From: Caldicellulosiruptor diazotrophicus
Lineage (GTDB): Bacteria > Bacillota > Thermoanaerobacteria > Caldicellulosiruptorales > Caldicellulosiruptoraceae
Length of the DNA stretch: 64,000 nt
Direction: 5' to 3'
NCBI RefSeq assembly: GCF_017347585.1
Contig: NZ_AP024480.1
Coordinates: 186,001 to 250,000 of the forward strand
How positions within the stretch are numbered: position 1 is the stretch's first letter; each line of letters opens with the position of its first letter. The position numbers and the translations under genes were made by a program. Under the pieces are notes generated by a model, which was not told the DNA's origin, made no database searches, and saw nothing but the letters and a program-made list of their open reading frames with translations. Of this stretch, positions 1 through 9,778 are shown one piece after another.

Positions 1-3034
<3,034 letters not shown>

Positions 3035-3053
3035 TTAAAATAACTATCGTTTT

Positions 3054-3082
3054 TATATACATTATTCATTTTAATTTATCAA
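3054..3082 (-). promoter_or_regulatory. Promoter for the GH2 gene
   Basis: On the reverse strand, TTGATA (3077-3082), a 17-base spacer and TATATA (3054-3059) fit a vegetative sigma-A promoter. It lies about 40 bases upstream of the beta-galactosidase start. No cre-like site was seen here. Confidence 0.5.
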
Positions 3083-3153
3083 CAGGTGCACATACAATAT
3101 CAAAAAACTAAAAATAATATAAAGATATTAAGCTAAACCACATGACAAAATAT

Positions 3154-3187
3154 AAGGAGCTGCCAACTTATTTCTGTGACAGCTCCC
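3154..3187 (-). terminator. Terminator-like hairpin upstream of GH2
   Basis: GGAGCTG (3156-3162) and CAGCTCC (3180-3186) pair and are followed on the reverse strand by TTATATTTTG, a weak U-tract. It lies just downstream of the DUF4340 gene and most likely ends the ABC operon read from the right. Confidence 0.6.
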
Positions 3188-3199
3188 ATTTTTGAACTT

Positions 3200-4642
3200 T
3201 TAATTTTCTGGAGGTTTGTACTTGCCTGCAACTAAGTCTTCTAAGTCTTTTAGCACCTTTTGAACTTGCTCTTTTGCAATCACAAAATCAGACTTTCCAT
3301 TTCGAACAACCATGTAAAAATCGTCGTTGTAAGGTATATACTGCATCACATCAACCTTTTTGTTTACAAGATAGAACTTCATGGTAACCTCAGGTGTGCC
3401 TGTCGGTTTTTTGTCATTTTCACCATCAATCAAAAGACCAATGATTTCCTGATAGAATTTTTTGAATGTATCTTCATCAATCTTTCGACCGTCAGCTTGG
3501 AAGTTATATTTGTACTCATCAGATTCTTCTTCGCTTGTTGCTTTTTTGATAAGCTTTTTGTCAAGAATCAATGTATGTTTTTTATTTTGTGTAAAAATTT
3601 CTATTTTGTCAACGTAATCAATATTCACAATGTAAGCAAATTTTTCTATAAGGTCAAATGGTTTTATAGTATTCATAAAATCTATCTTATAAGTTGACAT
3701 TGTAAAAACAATCTTAGAATTTGCCATTTTACAATAAACAGTTGAATCACTTGCATTATTGCCAACAAAAAGATGTAATGTGTTTTTATTGTCTTTTACT
3801 ATTAGTTCAATTTTTGGCAATGTAAGACCATATTTTGGATTGTATACATCTTCACCAACAATGTCTTCTGGGCTAAAGTTTGGTACATTTTCAATAAACT
3901 CAGAAAATTTATCACTTGAAACACCGATCGGCTGGCTATATGGTTTGACTAAGTTCCAAAGTCTTACATAATACTTCCATTCATTGTCTTCTTTATTTTT
4001 CTCATCAACTTTTTTAATCTCAATAGTAGGTTGACCTTTTCTTACAAGTTTTACATATGTTATATTTTGAGTATCTATTTCAGGTATCTTTACACTTAAT
4101 AATTTTTGAGGTTTTATAGTGAAGTTTTCTGCATGGTTTGTCCACACGACATAAACTTTTGGGTCACCTTTTTTCATCAAATAATAAGTGGAGGTTATTG
4201 GCGTTTCAGACCCAAGATAAAATGTGACTTTTTTCCCGTCGCTGAAAGTTGCTTCAACAATTGATTTTGGATTGTCAAGCCCGTATTTTTTAAGGTCTTT
4301 TGGGTTTGAATCAGCAATCTTTTCGGCGCTCATCTGGGCACACGAAAATGCTATGTCGTCTATTTTATCTTGGTCAAAATAAAGTGGATTATTAATTCCA
4401 TTTACTATCCATTTATCTTTTACTTTTTCAAGCACAAGATGAACATCGTCGTGTTTTATATCTATTTTCATAAGTTTACTTCTATCAAAGTTAGTCACTG
4501 TAATTGTTTGAGATGACTTTTTCTCCTCAGCCTCTTGTTTCTTTTTATTCATGTAACTAACATAAAAGTATGCGCCGATTACCAAAACTAAAACCAAAAG
4601 TACAGAGATAATTGTAAAAAGTCTGTTTTTCTTCTTTCTCAT
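3200..4642 (-). CDS. DUF4340 membrane-anchored protein, last gene of the Gld-like ABC operon
   Basis: This 480-residue protein has a basic N-terminus (MRKKKNR), one transmembrane segment at about residues 9-30, and a long, probably extracytoplasmic part. The repeated beta-rich pattern, with phrases such as YGLDNPKSIVEATFSDGK and YGLTLPKIELIVKD, matches DUF4340. That family is regularly found beside GldG-like ABC components. Its ATG overlaps the stop of the upstream GldG-like gene (ATGA), with an AGGAGGAG box in front, so the two are translationally coupled. Its exact function is unknown. A role as an extracytoplasmic partner of the exporter is inferred from position only. Confidence 0.85.
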   Translation of the reverse strand: MRKKKNRLFTIISVLLVLVLVIGAYFYVSYMNKKKQEAEEKKSSQTITVTNFDRSKLMKIDIKHDDVHLVLEKVKDKWIVNGINNPLYFDQDKIDDIAFSCAQMSAEKIADSNPKDLKKYGLDNPKSIVEATFSDGKKVTFYLGSETPITSTYYLMKKGDPKVYVVWTNHAENFTIKPQKLLSVKIPEIDTQNITYVKLVRKGQPTIEIKKVDEKNKEDNEWKYYVRLWNLVKPYSQPIGVSSDKFSEFIENVPNFSPEDIVGEDVYNPKYGLTLPKIELIVKDNKNTLHLFVGNNASDSTVYCKMANSKIVFTMSTYKIDFMNTIKPFDLIEKFAYIVNIDYVDKIEIFTQNKKHTLILDKKLIKKATSEEESDEYKYNFQADGRKIDEDTFKKFYQEIIGLLIDGENDKKPTGTPEVTMKFYLVNKKVDVMQYIPYNDDFYMVVRNGKSDFVIAKEQVQKVLKDLEDLVAGKYKPPEN

Positions 4643-6096
4643 AGATGTCTCCTCCTAAGCCAAATAGTCAAGCCAAGGATAAGTATCAAAACAGGTATTC
4701 CCACAACAGTTATTGCAGCCCAAATCATAGCTTGGCTTGTGCTAAGATTAAGTCTGAATGTTGTCAAGTCTTTTGGCTGGATTTGTAGAGTATCTTTCTT
4801 ATCCTGCAACCAGTTTAATGCATTTACAACAAAGTTAAGGTTTCCAGGAACGTTTTTGGAAAATTGCGAATTTGCAAATGTTGCACTTCCTACTATAACC
4901 ACTTTTGCGTCGCGTGGTCTTAACTTTGCATTTAAGCTGTCGGCTTTGTCTGTTATTGCAACAGCAAGTGTAAATGGTCCTGATATATCACCTTTTTCTT
5001 TTGAAAGTGATGTAGAATTTAAATCTTTTCTTAGCCATGAATTAGAAGTTGTTGTTAGAAGTTTTTCAATTGTTATAGTTCTCTTTTTAAACTTTGTTTC
5101 AACAACAGGCTGAGCACTTGGCAAAAGCATATACATGTTGTTTAGGTCTATTGGATTTGTAATATCATGAGACTCTAAATTTGGCAAAATCCAAACAGGG
5201 TTTCCTGCATTTTTTGTATTATCGCCTTCCATTACAATACCGTGTTCAAGTCGAACGCCCAAGCTTTCAAATATGCTATTGAAGTTTTTAAGTTCATCCT
5301 TTAACAAATCCATCAAAAACAAAACTCTTCCACCACTGTTTATATAGTCTTTTAGTTTTTTAAGCTCAATATCAGAAATATCTGTCTTTGGTGATATTAC
5401 AACTACAGCTGATGCATCCTGTGGCACACTTTTTTCTGTAAGCAAGTTCAAATCTTTTATTTCAAAATTTGCAGCTTCTACCTCACTTGAAATTCCAAGA
5501 CCTACAAAAGTATCTTCACCATGACCTTTCAGCTCATAGATTATAGGTGTTTTTTCAGATGTAACATAAAGTATAGCAGGTGTAAGTTTTTGTTCAATTG
5601 TCAGTCCTGTCACATTTGTATCTCCTGTTTGTTCGTTATAAGAGTAATCTACCATATCATATCTGTTTATAACTCTAAATTTATTTCCACTTTCAACTAT
5701 TAAAGACCCTTCATCAATCCCTGAACCACTTGTGTCGTATTTTTTTACAAACCCTGGGTTTTTGTATGGGTCTATGTATTTTATTTTTACATGAGAGGAC
5801 CTATCAGCATATTTTTGTATAAATTCTGAAATCACAGGGTTTTCATTACCTGCTGAGAACAAAGCATAAATTGTTACATCTTTTTTGAGATTTTTTAAAA
5901 GTTCAACAGTAGGTTTTGAGAGTGAATATAGTCTATTGTGGGTAAGATCAAACTTTGCAGGTATCTGACTTACTAAAAGGTTGAGGACAATGACAATAGC
6001 AATAACTGAAGCTGTCAACATTGCTGCATATCCACCAAACTTGAACTTCCTTGATTTAAATGAACCAAGGATATTTTTTATATCAAACTTCACCAT
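4639..6096 (-). CDS. GldG-like ABC transporter auxiliary/permease protein
   Basis: This 485-residue protein has a transmembrane segment near the N-terminus (about 22-44) and another at the very C-terminus (about 455-480). The large domain between them is probably extracytoplasmic. The sequence FDLTHNRLYSLSKPTVELLKNLKKDVTIYALFS is typical of the GldG/IntG ABC-type family; phrases like SGGRVLFLMDLL fall in its second half. In Bacteroidetes, GldA/F/G support gliding; in Firmicutes the same set is an exporter of unknown cargo. The gene starts 16 bases after the permease stop, with an AAAGGGGGAAG box, and overlaps the next gene by four bases. Operon membership is clear, the substrate is not. Confidence 0.85.
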   Translation of the reverse strand: MVKFDIKNILGSFKSRKFKFGGYAAMLTASVIAIVIVLNLLVSQIPAKFDLTHNRLYSLSKPTVELLKNLKKDVTIYALFSAGNENPVISEFIQKYADRSSHVKIKYIDPYKNPGFVKKYDTSGSGIDEGSLIVESGNKFRVINRYDMVDYSYNEQTGDTNVTGLTIEQKLTPAILYVTSEKTPIIYELKGHGEDTFVGLGISSEVEAANFEIKDLNLLTEKSVPQDASAVVVISPKTDISDIELKKLKDYINSGGRVLFLMDLLKDELKNFNSIFESLGVRLEHGIVMEGDNTKNAGNPVWILPNLESHDITNPIDLNNMYMLLPSAQPVVETKFKKRTITIEKLLTTTSNSWLRKDLNSTSLSKEKGDISGPFTLAVAITDKADSLNAKLRPRDAKVVIVGSATFANSQFSKNVPGNLNFVVNALNWLQDKKDTLQIQPKDLTTFRLNLSTSQAMIWAAITVVGIPVLILILGLTIWLRRRHL

Positions 6097-6112
6097 TTCT
6101 TCCCCCTTTTAT

Positions 6113-6976
6113 TTAGCTCCATCTTCTTTTTTCAAGAACTCTTATTGTTAGGAAGATAAACACAAATATAAATGATAGATAATAAACAATAGAAGATAAA
6201 TCCAGAAGGCCGTTCGTAAATTTTTGGTATCTACTTAAGAGTGAGAACCATTTAAAGAATCTGACTATAGCATTATCGTAAAAATCTGGTTTTAATATAT
6301 ATACTGCAATAAATACACCAGCGCCAATTAATCCTGAAATTGCACTTATTATTATATTCCTCAGTGTCATATATAACCATCCAGCAATGAGCCCAACCAA
6401 TATCAGGACAAATACAAAACCTGCAGTTCTATCTGTTGGAAGAGCTGATTCGAGCCAATCTATTACCCAAGTCAAGAGCAATGCCGCAAATGTTACCACA
6501 GCAGCAACAAACTGGTTTTCAGTAAGAGATGATATAAAAAGTCCAACCGAAATAAATGCGCAACCAAGCAAGAAAAATCCTATGTATGCTCCAACTGTTT
6601 CACCAAAAGGAACATCACCATAAAATGAAAGTATTACTGGATAAAGAATTGTAATGGCAATGGTCAAAACAAACACACCCACTGCTGCTAAATACTTCCC
6701 AAGAACAATCTCAGTAAGTTTAAGTGGAGATGTTAAAAGCAGCTGGTCAGTTTTTGTTCTTGCTTCTTCACTTAAAAGTCTCATTGTCAAAACTGGTACA
6801 ACTACTAAGAATATGAATGTTATGTTACCAAGGACTGAGGTATAGTTTGGGCTTGCTGAAAATAGGTTTGATACTGCAAAGAAAAATCCCGAAATCAAAA
6901 GGAAAAATCCCATGAATATATAACCTGTTGGTGTTGAAAAGTATATCTTTAGCTCTTTTTTCAAAACTGCGCTCAT
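6113..6976 (-). CDS. ABC-2 type permease, GldF-like
   Basis: This 287-residue integral membrane protein shows about six hydrophobic segments. Its N-terminus (LKKELKIYFSTPTGYIFMG) is characteristic of GldF-type permeases. The motif TDQLLLTSPLKLTEIVLGKYLA between the first segments is the cytoplasmic coupling stretch seen in ABC-2 exporters. It overlaps the ATPase gene by four bases (ATGA) and precedes the GldG-like gene, so the three proteins probably form one transporter. Export rather than import is expected because no binding protein is encoded nearby. The substrate cannot be read from the sequence. Confidence 0.88.
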   Translation of the reverse strand: MSAVLKKELKIYFSTPTGYIFMGFFLLISGFFFAVSNLFSASPNYTSVLGNITFIFLVVVPVLTMRLLSEEARTKTDQLLLTSPLKLTEIVLGKYLAAVGVFVLTIAITILYPVILSFYGDVPFGETVGAYIGFFLLGCAFISVGLFISSLTENQFVAAVVTFAALLLTWVIDWLESALPTDRTAGFVFVLILVGLIAGWLYMTLRNIIISAISGLIGAGVFIAVYILKPDFYDNAIVRFFKWFSLLSRYQKFTNGLLDLSSIVYYLSFIFVFIFLTIRVLEKRRWS

Positions 6977-7926
6977 ACAGCTTCAGCCTCCTTTTCCTCG
7001 GTTGTAAGCTGCAGAAATATCTCCTCAAGCGTGAGGTCAACCGCTCTCATCATCAGAATAGGAAGTTTTGCCTCGCTCAATGCATAGAATATATCTGCCC
7101 TTATATCCATCTCATTTTCTGCTTCAACAATAATTTCAACAGTGTTTGGTTCTTTTGGGCCAATAAATTCTATATATTTTACACCTGGTATCTTTTCAAG
7201 TATTCCATAAACCTTTTGTCTTTGCCCTAAAACTCTCAATTGTAGTTTGCTTCCGTGAGTAAGCCTTTTTGACAGATTTTCCGGTGTGTCGCTGGCAACT
7301 ATCTTTCCTTTGTTGATTATCAAAACTCTTTCACAAACAGCGCTGACCTCTGGCAGAATGTGAGAGCTTAAGATTATGGTATGCTCGCTTCGAAGATTCT
7401 TTATAACAGACCTAATCTCAATTATCTGCTTTGGGTCAAGCCCGATTGTTGGCTCGTCCAAAATCAGAACAGGTGGGTTTCCAATTAAAGCCTGGGCAAG
7501 TCCAACTCTTTGCTTATAACCTTTAGAAAGATTTTTAATGAGTCTGTTTCTCACGTGGGCGATGCCAACAGTTTCCATTATCTTATCTATGTTTCTTTTT
7601 TTCTCTTTTTTATCCACCTTTTTAATATCGCTCACAAAATCAAGATATTCTTGCACAGTCATATCCATATAAAGTGGTGGGTTTTCAGGAAGATATCCAA
7701 TTCTTTTTTTCACTTCTTCAGGTTCTTCTAAGATATCAAATCCGTCAACGTAGGCTGTTCCTTCTGTGGGTGATAAATATCCGGTTATGATGTTCATGGT
7801 GGTAGACTTTCCAGCACCATTTGGTCCTAAAAAACCAACGATTTCCCCCTTTTGCACTTCAAATGAGATGTCGTGAATTGCATAGTGCTGGCCATACTTT
7901 TTGGTTAAATGATCAACCTTTATCAA
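6973..7926 (-). CDS. ABC transporter ATP-binding protein, GldA-like
   Basis: This 317-residue protein powers the exporter formed with the next two genes. It shows Walker A GPNGAGKST (about 35-43), Q-loop region YLPENPPLY, signature LSKGYKQRVGLAQ, Walker B VLILDEPTIGLDP, and an H-loop in SSHILPE. A C-terminal extension of about 90 residues follows, as in GldA and CcmA-type exporters. Translation starts at TTG (7924-7926), seven bases after a GGAGGG box. This is the first gene of a four-gene operon with 4-base, 16-base and 4-base junctions. A TATAAT -10 box and a palindrome lie upstream (7977-7994). Confidence 0.92.
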   Translation of the reverse strand: MIKVDHLTKKYGQHYAIHDISFEVQKGEIVGFLGPNGAGKSTTMNIITGYLSPTEGTAYVDGFDILEEPEEVKKRIGYLPENPPLYMDMTVQEYLDFVSDIKKVDKKEKKRNIDKIMETVGIAHVRNRLIKNLSKGYKQRVGLAQALIGNPPVLILDEPTIGLDPKQIIEIRSVIKNLRSEHTIILSSHILPEVSAVCERVLIINKGKIVASDTPENLSKRLTHGSKLQLRVLGQRQKVYGILEKIPGVKYIEFIGPKEPNTVEIIVEAENEMDIRADIFYALSEAKLPILMMRAVDLTLEEIFLQLTTEEKEAEAV

Positions 7927-7976
7927 AAATTATCCCTCCTCAAAAATCGATAAAGTTTTGTACACACTCAACTTTA

Positions 7977-8019
7977 ATTATAGTATAAACTATATCACAA
8001 TGTGTTAACAATTTGTTAA
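7977..8019 (-). promoter_or_regulatory. Promoter and possible operator of the Gld-like operon
   Basis: The reverse strand carries TATAAT (7977-7982) about 50 bases before the TTG start. A perfect inverted repeat TATAGT-4-ACTATA (7979-7994) overlaps this -10 box. A second palindrome, TTAACAATTTGTTAA (8005-8019), lies just upstream. No good -35 box was found, which suits an activator or repressor site. The regulator is not identified. Confidence 0.4.
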
Positions 8020-8065
8020 ATAAAAAAATAGATAGAGCTGAAAATATTGCAAAGATGCAAATAAG

Positions 8066-8095
8066 AAAAGCTGCCACGTAGATTGGCAGCTTTTT
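8066..8095 (-). terminator. Terminator of the coiled-coil gene
   Basis: AAAAGCTGCCA (8066-8076) and TGGCAGCTTTTT (8084-8095) form an 11-bp hairpin with a 7-base loop directly after the stop of the coiled-coil gene. A-tracts and T-tracts on both sides would let it work in either direction. Confidence 0.75.
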
Positions 8096-8110
8096 GTATG
8101 TAAATGCTCT

Positions 8111-8590
8111 TTAATTCTTTAGACCCTTCAAAAAAGCTATATCTTGCATATTCTTGCCGCAGACAGACTCAATCACGACCATGTCTTTTTCAAGCCTTGT
8201 TATCTTCTCAGAGTTTTCTTCAGTCTTAACAAAAAGCAGCTGATGTTCTTCTTTATTTTTTGATATCTCAGAAGAAAGCAGACCTTCAATCCGTGCAAGC
8301 TGATGAGTAAAATTGTCATGTTCTGCCTTGTTTACCTGTGCTAAGTGCTCTAAGGCTTTTAGAATCTGAGTATTTTCTGCAACCTGAAGTTCTAACCTTT
8401 CAACTCTTGCCTCAAGTGCATCCATTCTTTTTTCAAGGCTTTCAACCCTTCTTTCGAGACTTTCAACTCTCCTTTCGAGACTCTCAACTCTCTTTTCGAG
8501 GCTTTCGAGCCTCTTTTCAAGCCTGTCAACCTTTTGGTCAAGCACAGTGACCTTTTCCAGTATTAATTCCAGTATTTCCCTATCACTCAT
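8111..8590 (-). CDS. Heptad-repeat coiled-coil protein
   Basis: This 159-residue soluble protein is nearly all coiled coil. From about residue 15 to 70 it carries strict seven-residue units of the type LE(K/R)RVES, and the rest is charged and helical. At DNA level this produces a run of 21-bp direct repeats. The ATG at 8590 is chosen over an in-frame upstream TTG at 8605 because GAGGAG lies 7-8 bases before the ATG and the TTG falls inside that box. No enzyme motif, membrane segment or signal peptide is seen. Related proteins are common in thermophilic Firmicutes, but I know of no assigned function. Confidence 0.75.
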   Translation of the reverse strand: MSDREILELILEKVTVLDQKVDRLEKRLESLEKRVESLERRVESLERRVESLEKRMDALEARVERLELQVAENTQILKALEHLAQVNKAEHDNFTHQLARIEGLLSSEISKNKEEHQLLFVKTEENSEKITRLEKDMVVIESVCGKNMQDIAFLKGLKN

Positions 8591-8660
8591 TGTTTTTCTC
8601 CTCAAAGTTTTGCTTGTTTTTCTTAATTATAACACAAACATGGAATAAAAATCTATACAA

Positions 8661-9668
8661 TTATATCCAGAAAACATAAGCTATAAATATAAGATACAGC
8701 ACTCCACCAAACAAAAGCGCAAATGGATTGACATTCTTTCTAATTTTAACCCACAAAAGATTCAATACTGCTGACGAAAAAGCCAAAATTGCAGACACCA
8801 TTGTAATTCCCTTTAAATTCCATGGCGTAAAAATTATGCCAAAAACAACAGGAACGGATGACTGGAATACCATAGCACCTGTTATGTTTCCGAGTGCAAG
8901 TGTGTCTTTTTTCTTGCCAATCCATATTACAGAATTCAGCTTTTCAGGAAGCTCTGTTGCAATTGGTGTGATGATGATTGAAAGAACAAGTGCTGAGATT
9001 CCAATCAAAGTGGCAACTTTCTGGACATATTCAACAAAAAGGTGTGCACCAAAGATTATTATAGCAAGTGATAAAATAAGCTGGACGCTTATCCAAAGAA
9101 GGTTGTTTGGGAGTTTTAAAAACCTTGTGAAATACAGATCTTCAAGCTCCTGAGTTTCTTCATTTTCTGACTCATCTGCAAGCGTTTTTTTAACGTAGAC
9201 AATATAAGCAACAAATAAAATAATAGCAACTATTGTTCTAATTATCTTATGATTTTGTATAAACGTTGTGGCAACAGCAATACCATAGACAATCATAAAG
9301 TAGGTAAGGTCTCTTTCAAACACACTCAGGTCAACATTCATTTTTAGGGTTCTTTTTTTGAGCAATGTGTAAACTATAACTGCCAGCCCTGTGATAAAGA
9401 ATGCAAGTGTTCCCAGCATAAAAGGTGCACCTGCAATCGCACCTATACCAACCTGATGTGAACTTTCGCCCTTTGCAAAAAGAATAGCAATAATGGGTAT
9501 AATGGTTTCTGGTAGAGCTGTGCCAACTGCCGCTAAAATACTTCCAACAGCTCCATCTGCAAGATTGAGTTTTTTCCCAAACCATTCTACTGCATTTGTA
9601 AAAAAGGTACACCCCAAAAGTATAACAAATAGAGAAATAATAAGTTTTAAGACATATCCTGCTACCAT
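8661..9668 (-). CDS. Ca2+/cation antiporter family (CaCA) membrane protein
   Basis: This 335-residue protein has about ten hydrophobic segments arranged as two related halves, as in Na+/Ca2+ exchangers. The first alpha-repeat is visible as GSILAAVGTALPETIIP (about 42-58). The second, near residues 225-245, reads IITPIATELPEKLNSV, with the acidic residue that binds the cation in this superfamily. The central hydrophilic loop is short and acidic (ADESENEETQELEDL). It lies downstream of the P-type ATPase in the same direction but behind a terminator and with its own promoter. The transported ion may be Ca2+ or Mn2+. The neighbouring riboswitch favours a metal-homeostasis role. Confidence 0.85.
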   Translation of the reverse strand: MVAGYVLKLIISLFVILLGCTFFTNAVEWFGKKLNLADGAVGSILAAVGTALPETIIPIIAILFAKGESSHQVGIGAIAGAPFMLGTLAFFITGLAVIVYTLLKKRTLKMNVDLSVFERDLTYFMIVYGIAVATTFIQNHKIIRTIVAIILFVAYIVYVKKTLADESENEETQELEDLYFTRFLKLPNNLLWISVQLILSLAIIIFGAHLFVEYVQKVATLIGISALVLSIIITPIATELPEKLNSVIWIGKKKDTLALGNITGAMVFQSSVPVVFGIIFTPWNLKGITMVSAILAFSSAVLNLLWVKIRKNVNPFALLFGGVLYLIFIAYVFWI

Positions 9669-9704
9669 TTTGTCATCCCTTTCTTTTGTTAATGTTTCTT
9701 AATA

Positions 9705-9734
9705 AGAATACTATTATCAAATAAAAAATGTCAA
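9705..9734 (-). promoter_or_regulatory. Promoter of the antiporter gene, nested in a terminator
   Basis: On the reverse strand TTGACA (9729-9734), an 18-base spacer and TATTCT (9705-9710) form a promoter. The consensus -35 box is the last six bases of the hairpin that terminates the upstream ATPase gene, and the spacer holds its U-tract. Confidence 0.55.
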
Positions 9735-9766
9735 GCAAAGACCAGCATTTTGGCCCTTGCCTGACA
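9722..9766 (-). terminator. Terminator of the P-type ATPase gene
   Basis: On the reverse strand a 16-bp hairpin with some G-U pairs (arms 9751-9766 and 9729-9744, six-base loop) is followed by TTTTTTAT. It sits just after the ATPase stop codon. Confidence 0.8.
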
Positions 9767-9778
9767 ATGTTATTGAAA

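Noticed and set aside
3260-3697. 145-residue forward frame
   Set aside because: It is an antisense shadow of the DUF4340 gene with no ribosome binding site and implausible composition.
8400-8545. Minisatellite or CRISPR-like repeats
   Set aside because: The 21-bp period is explained by heptads in the coding frame; there are no spacers.
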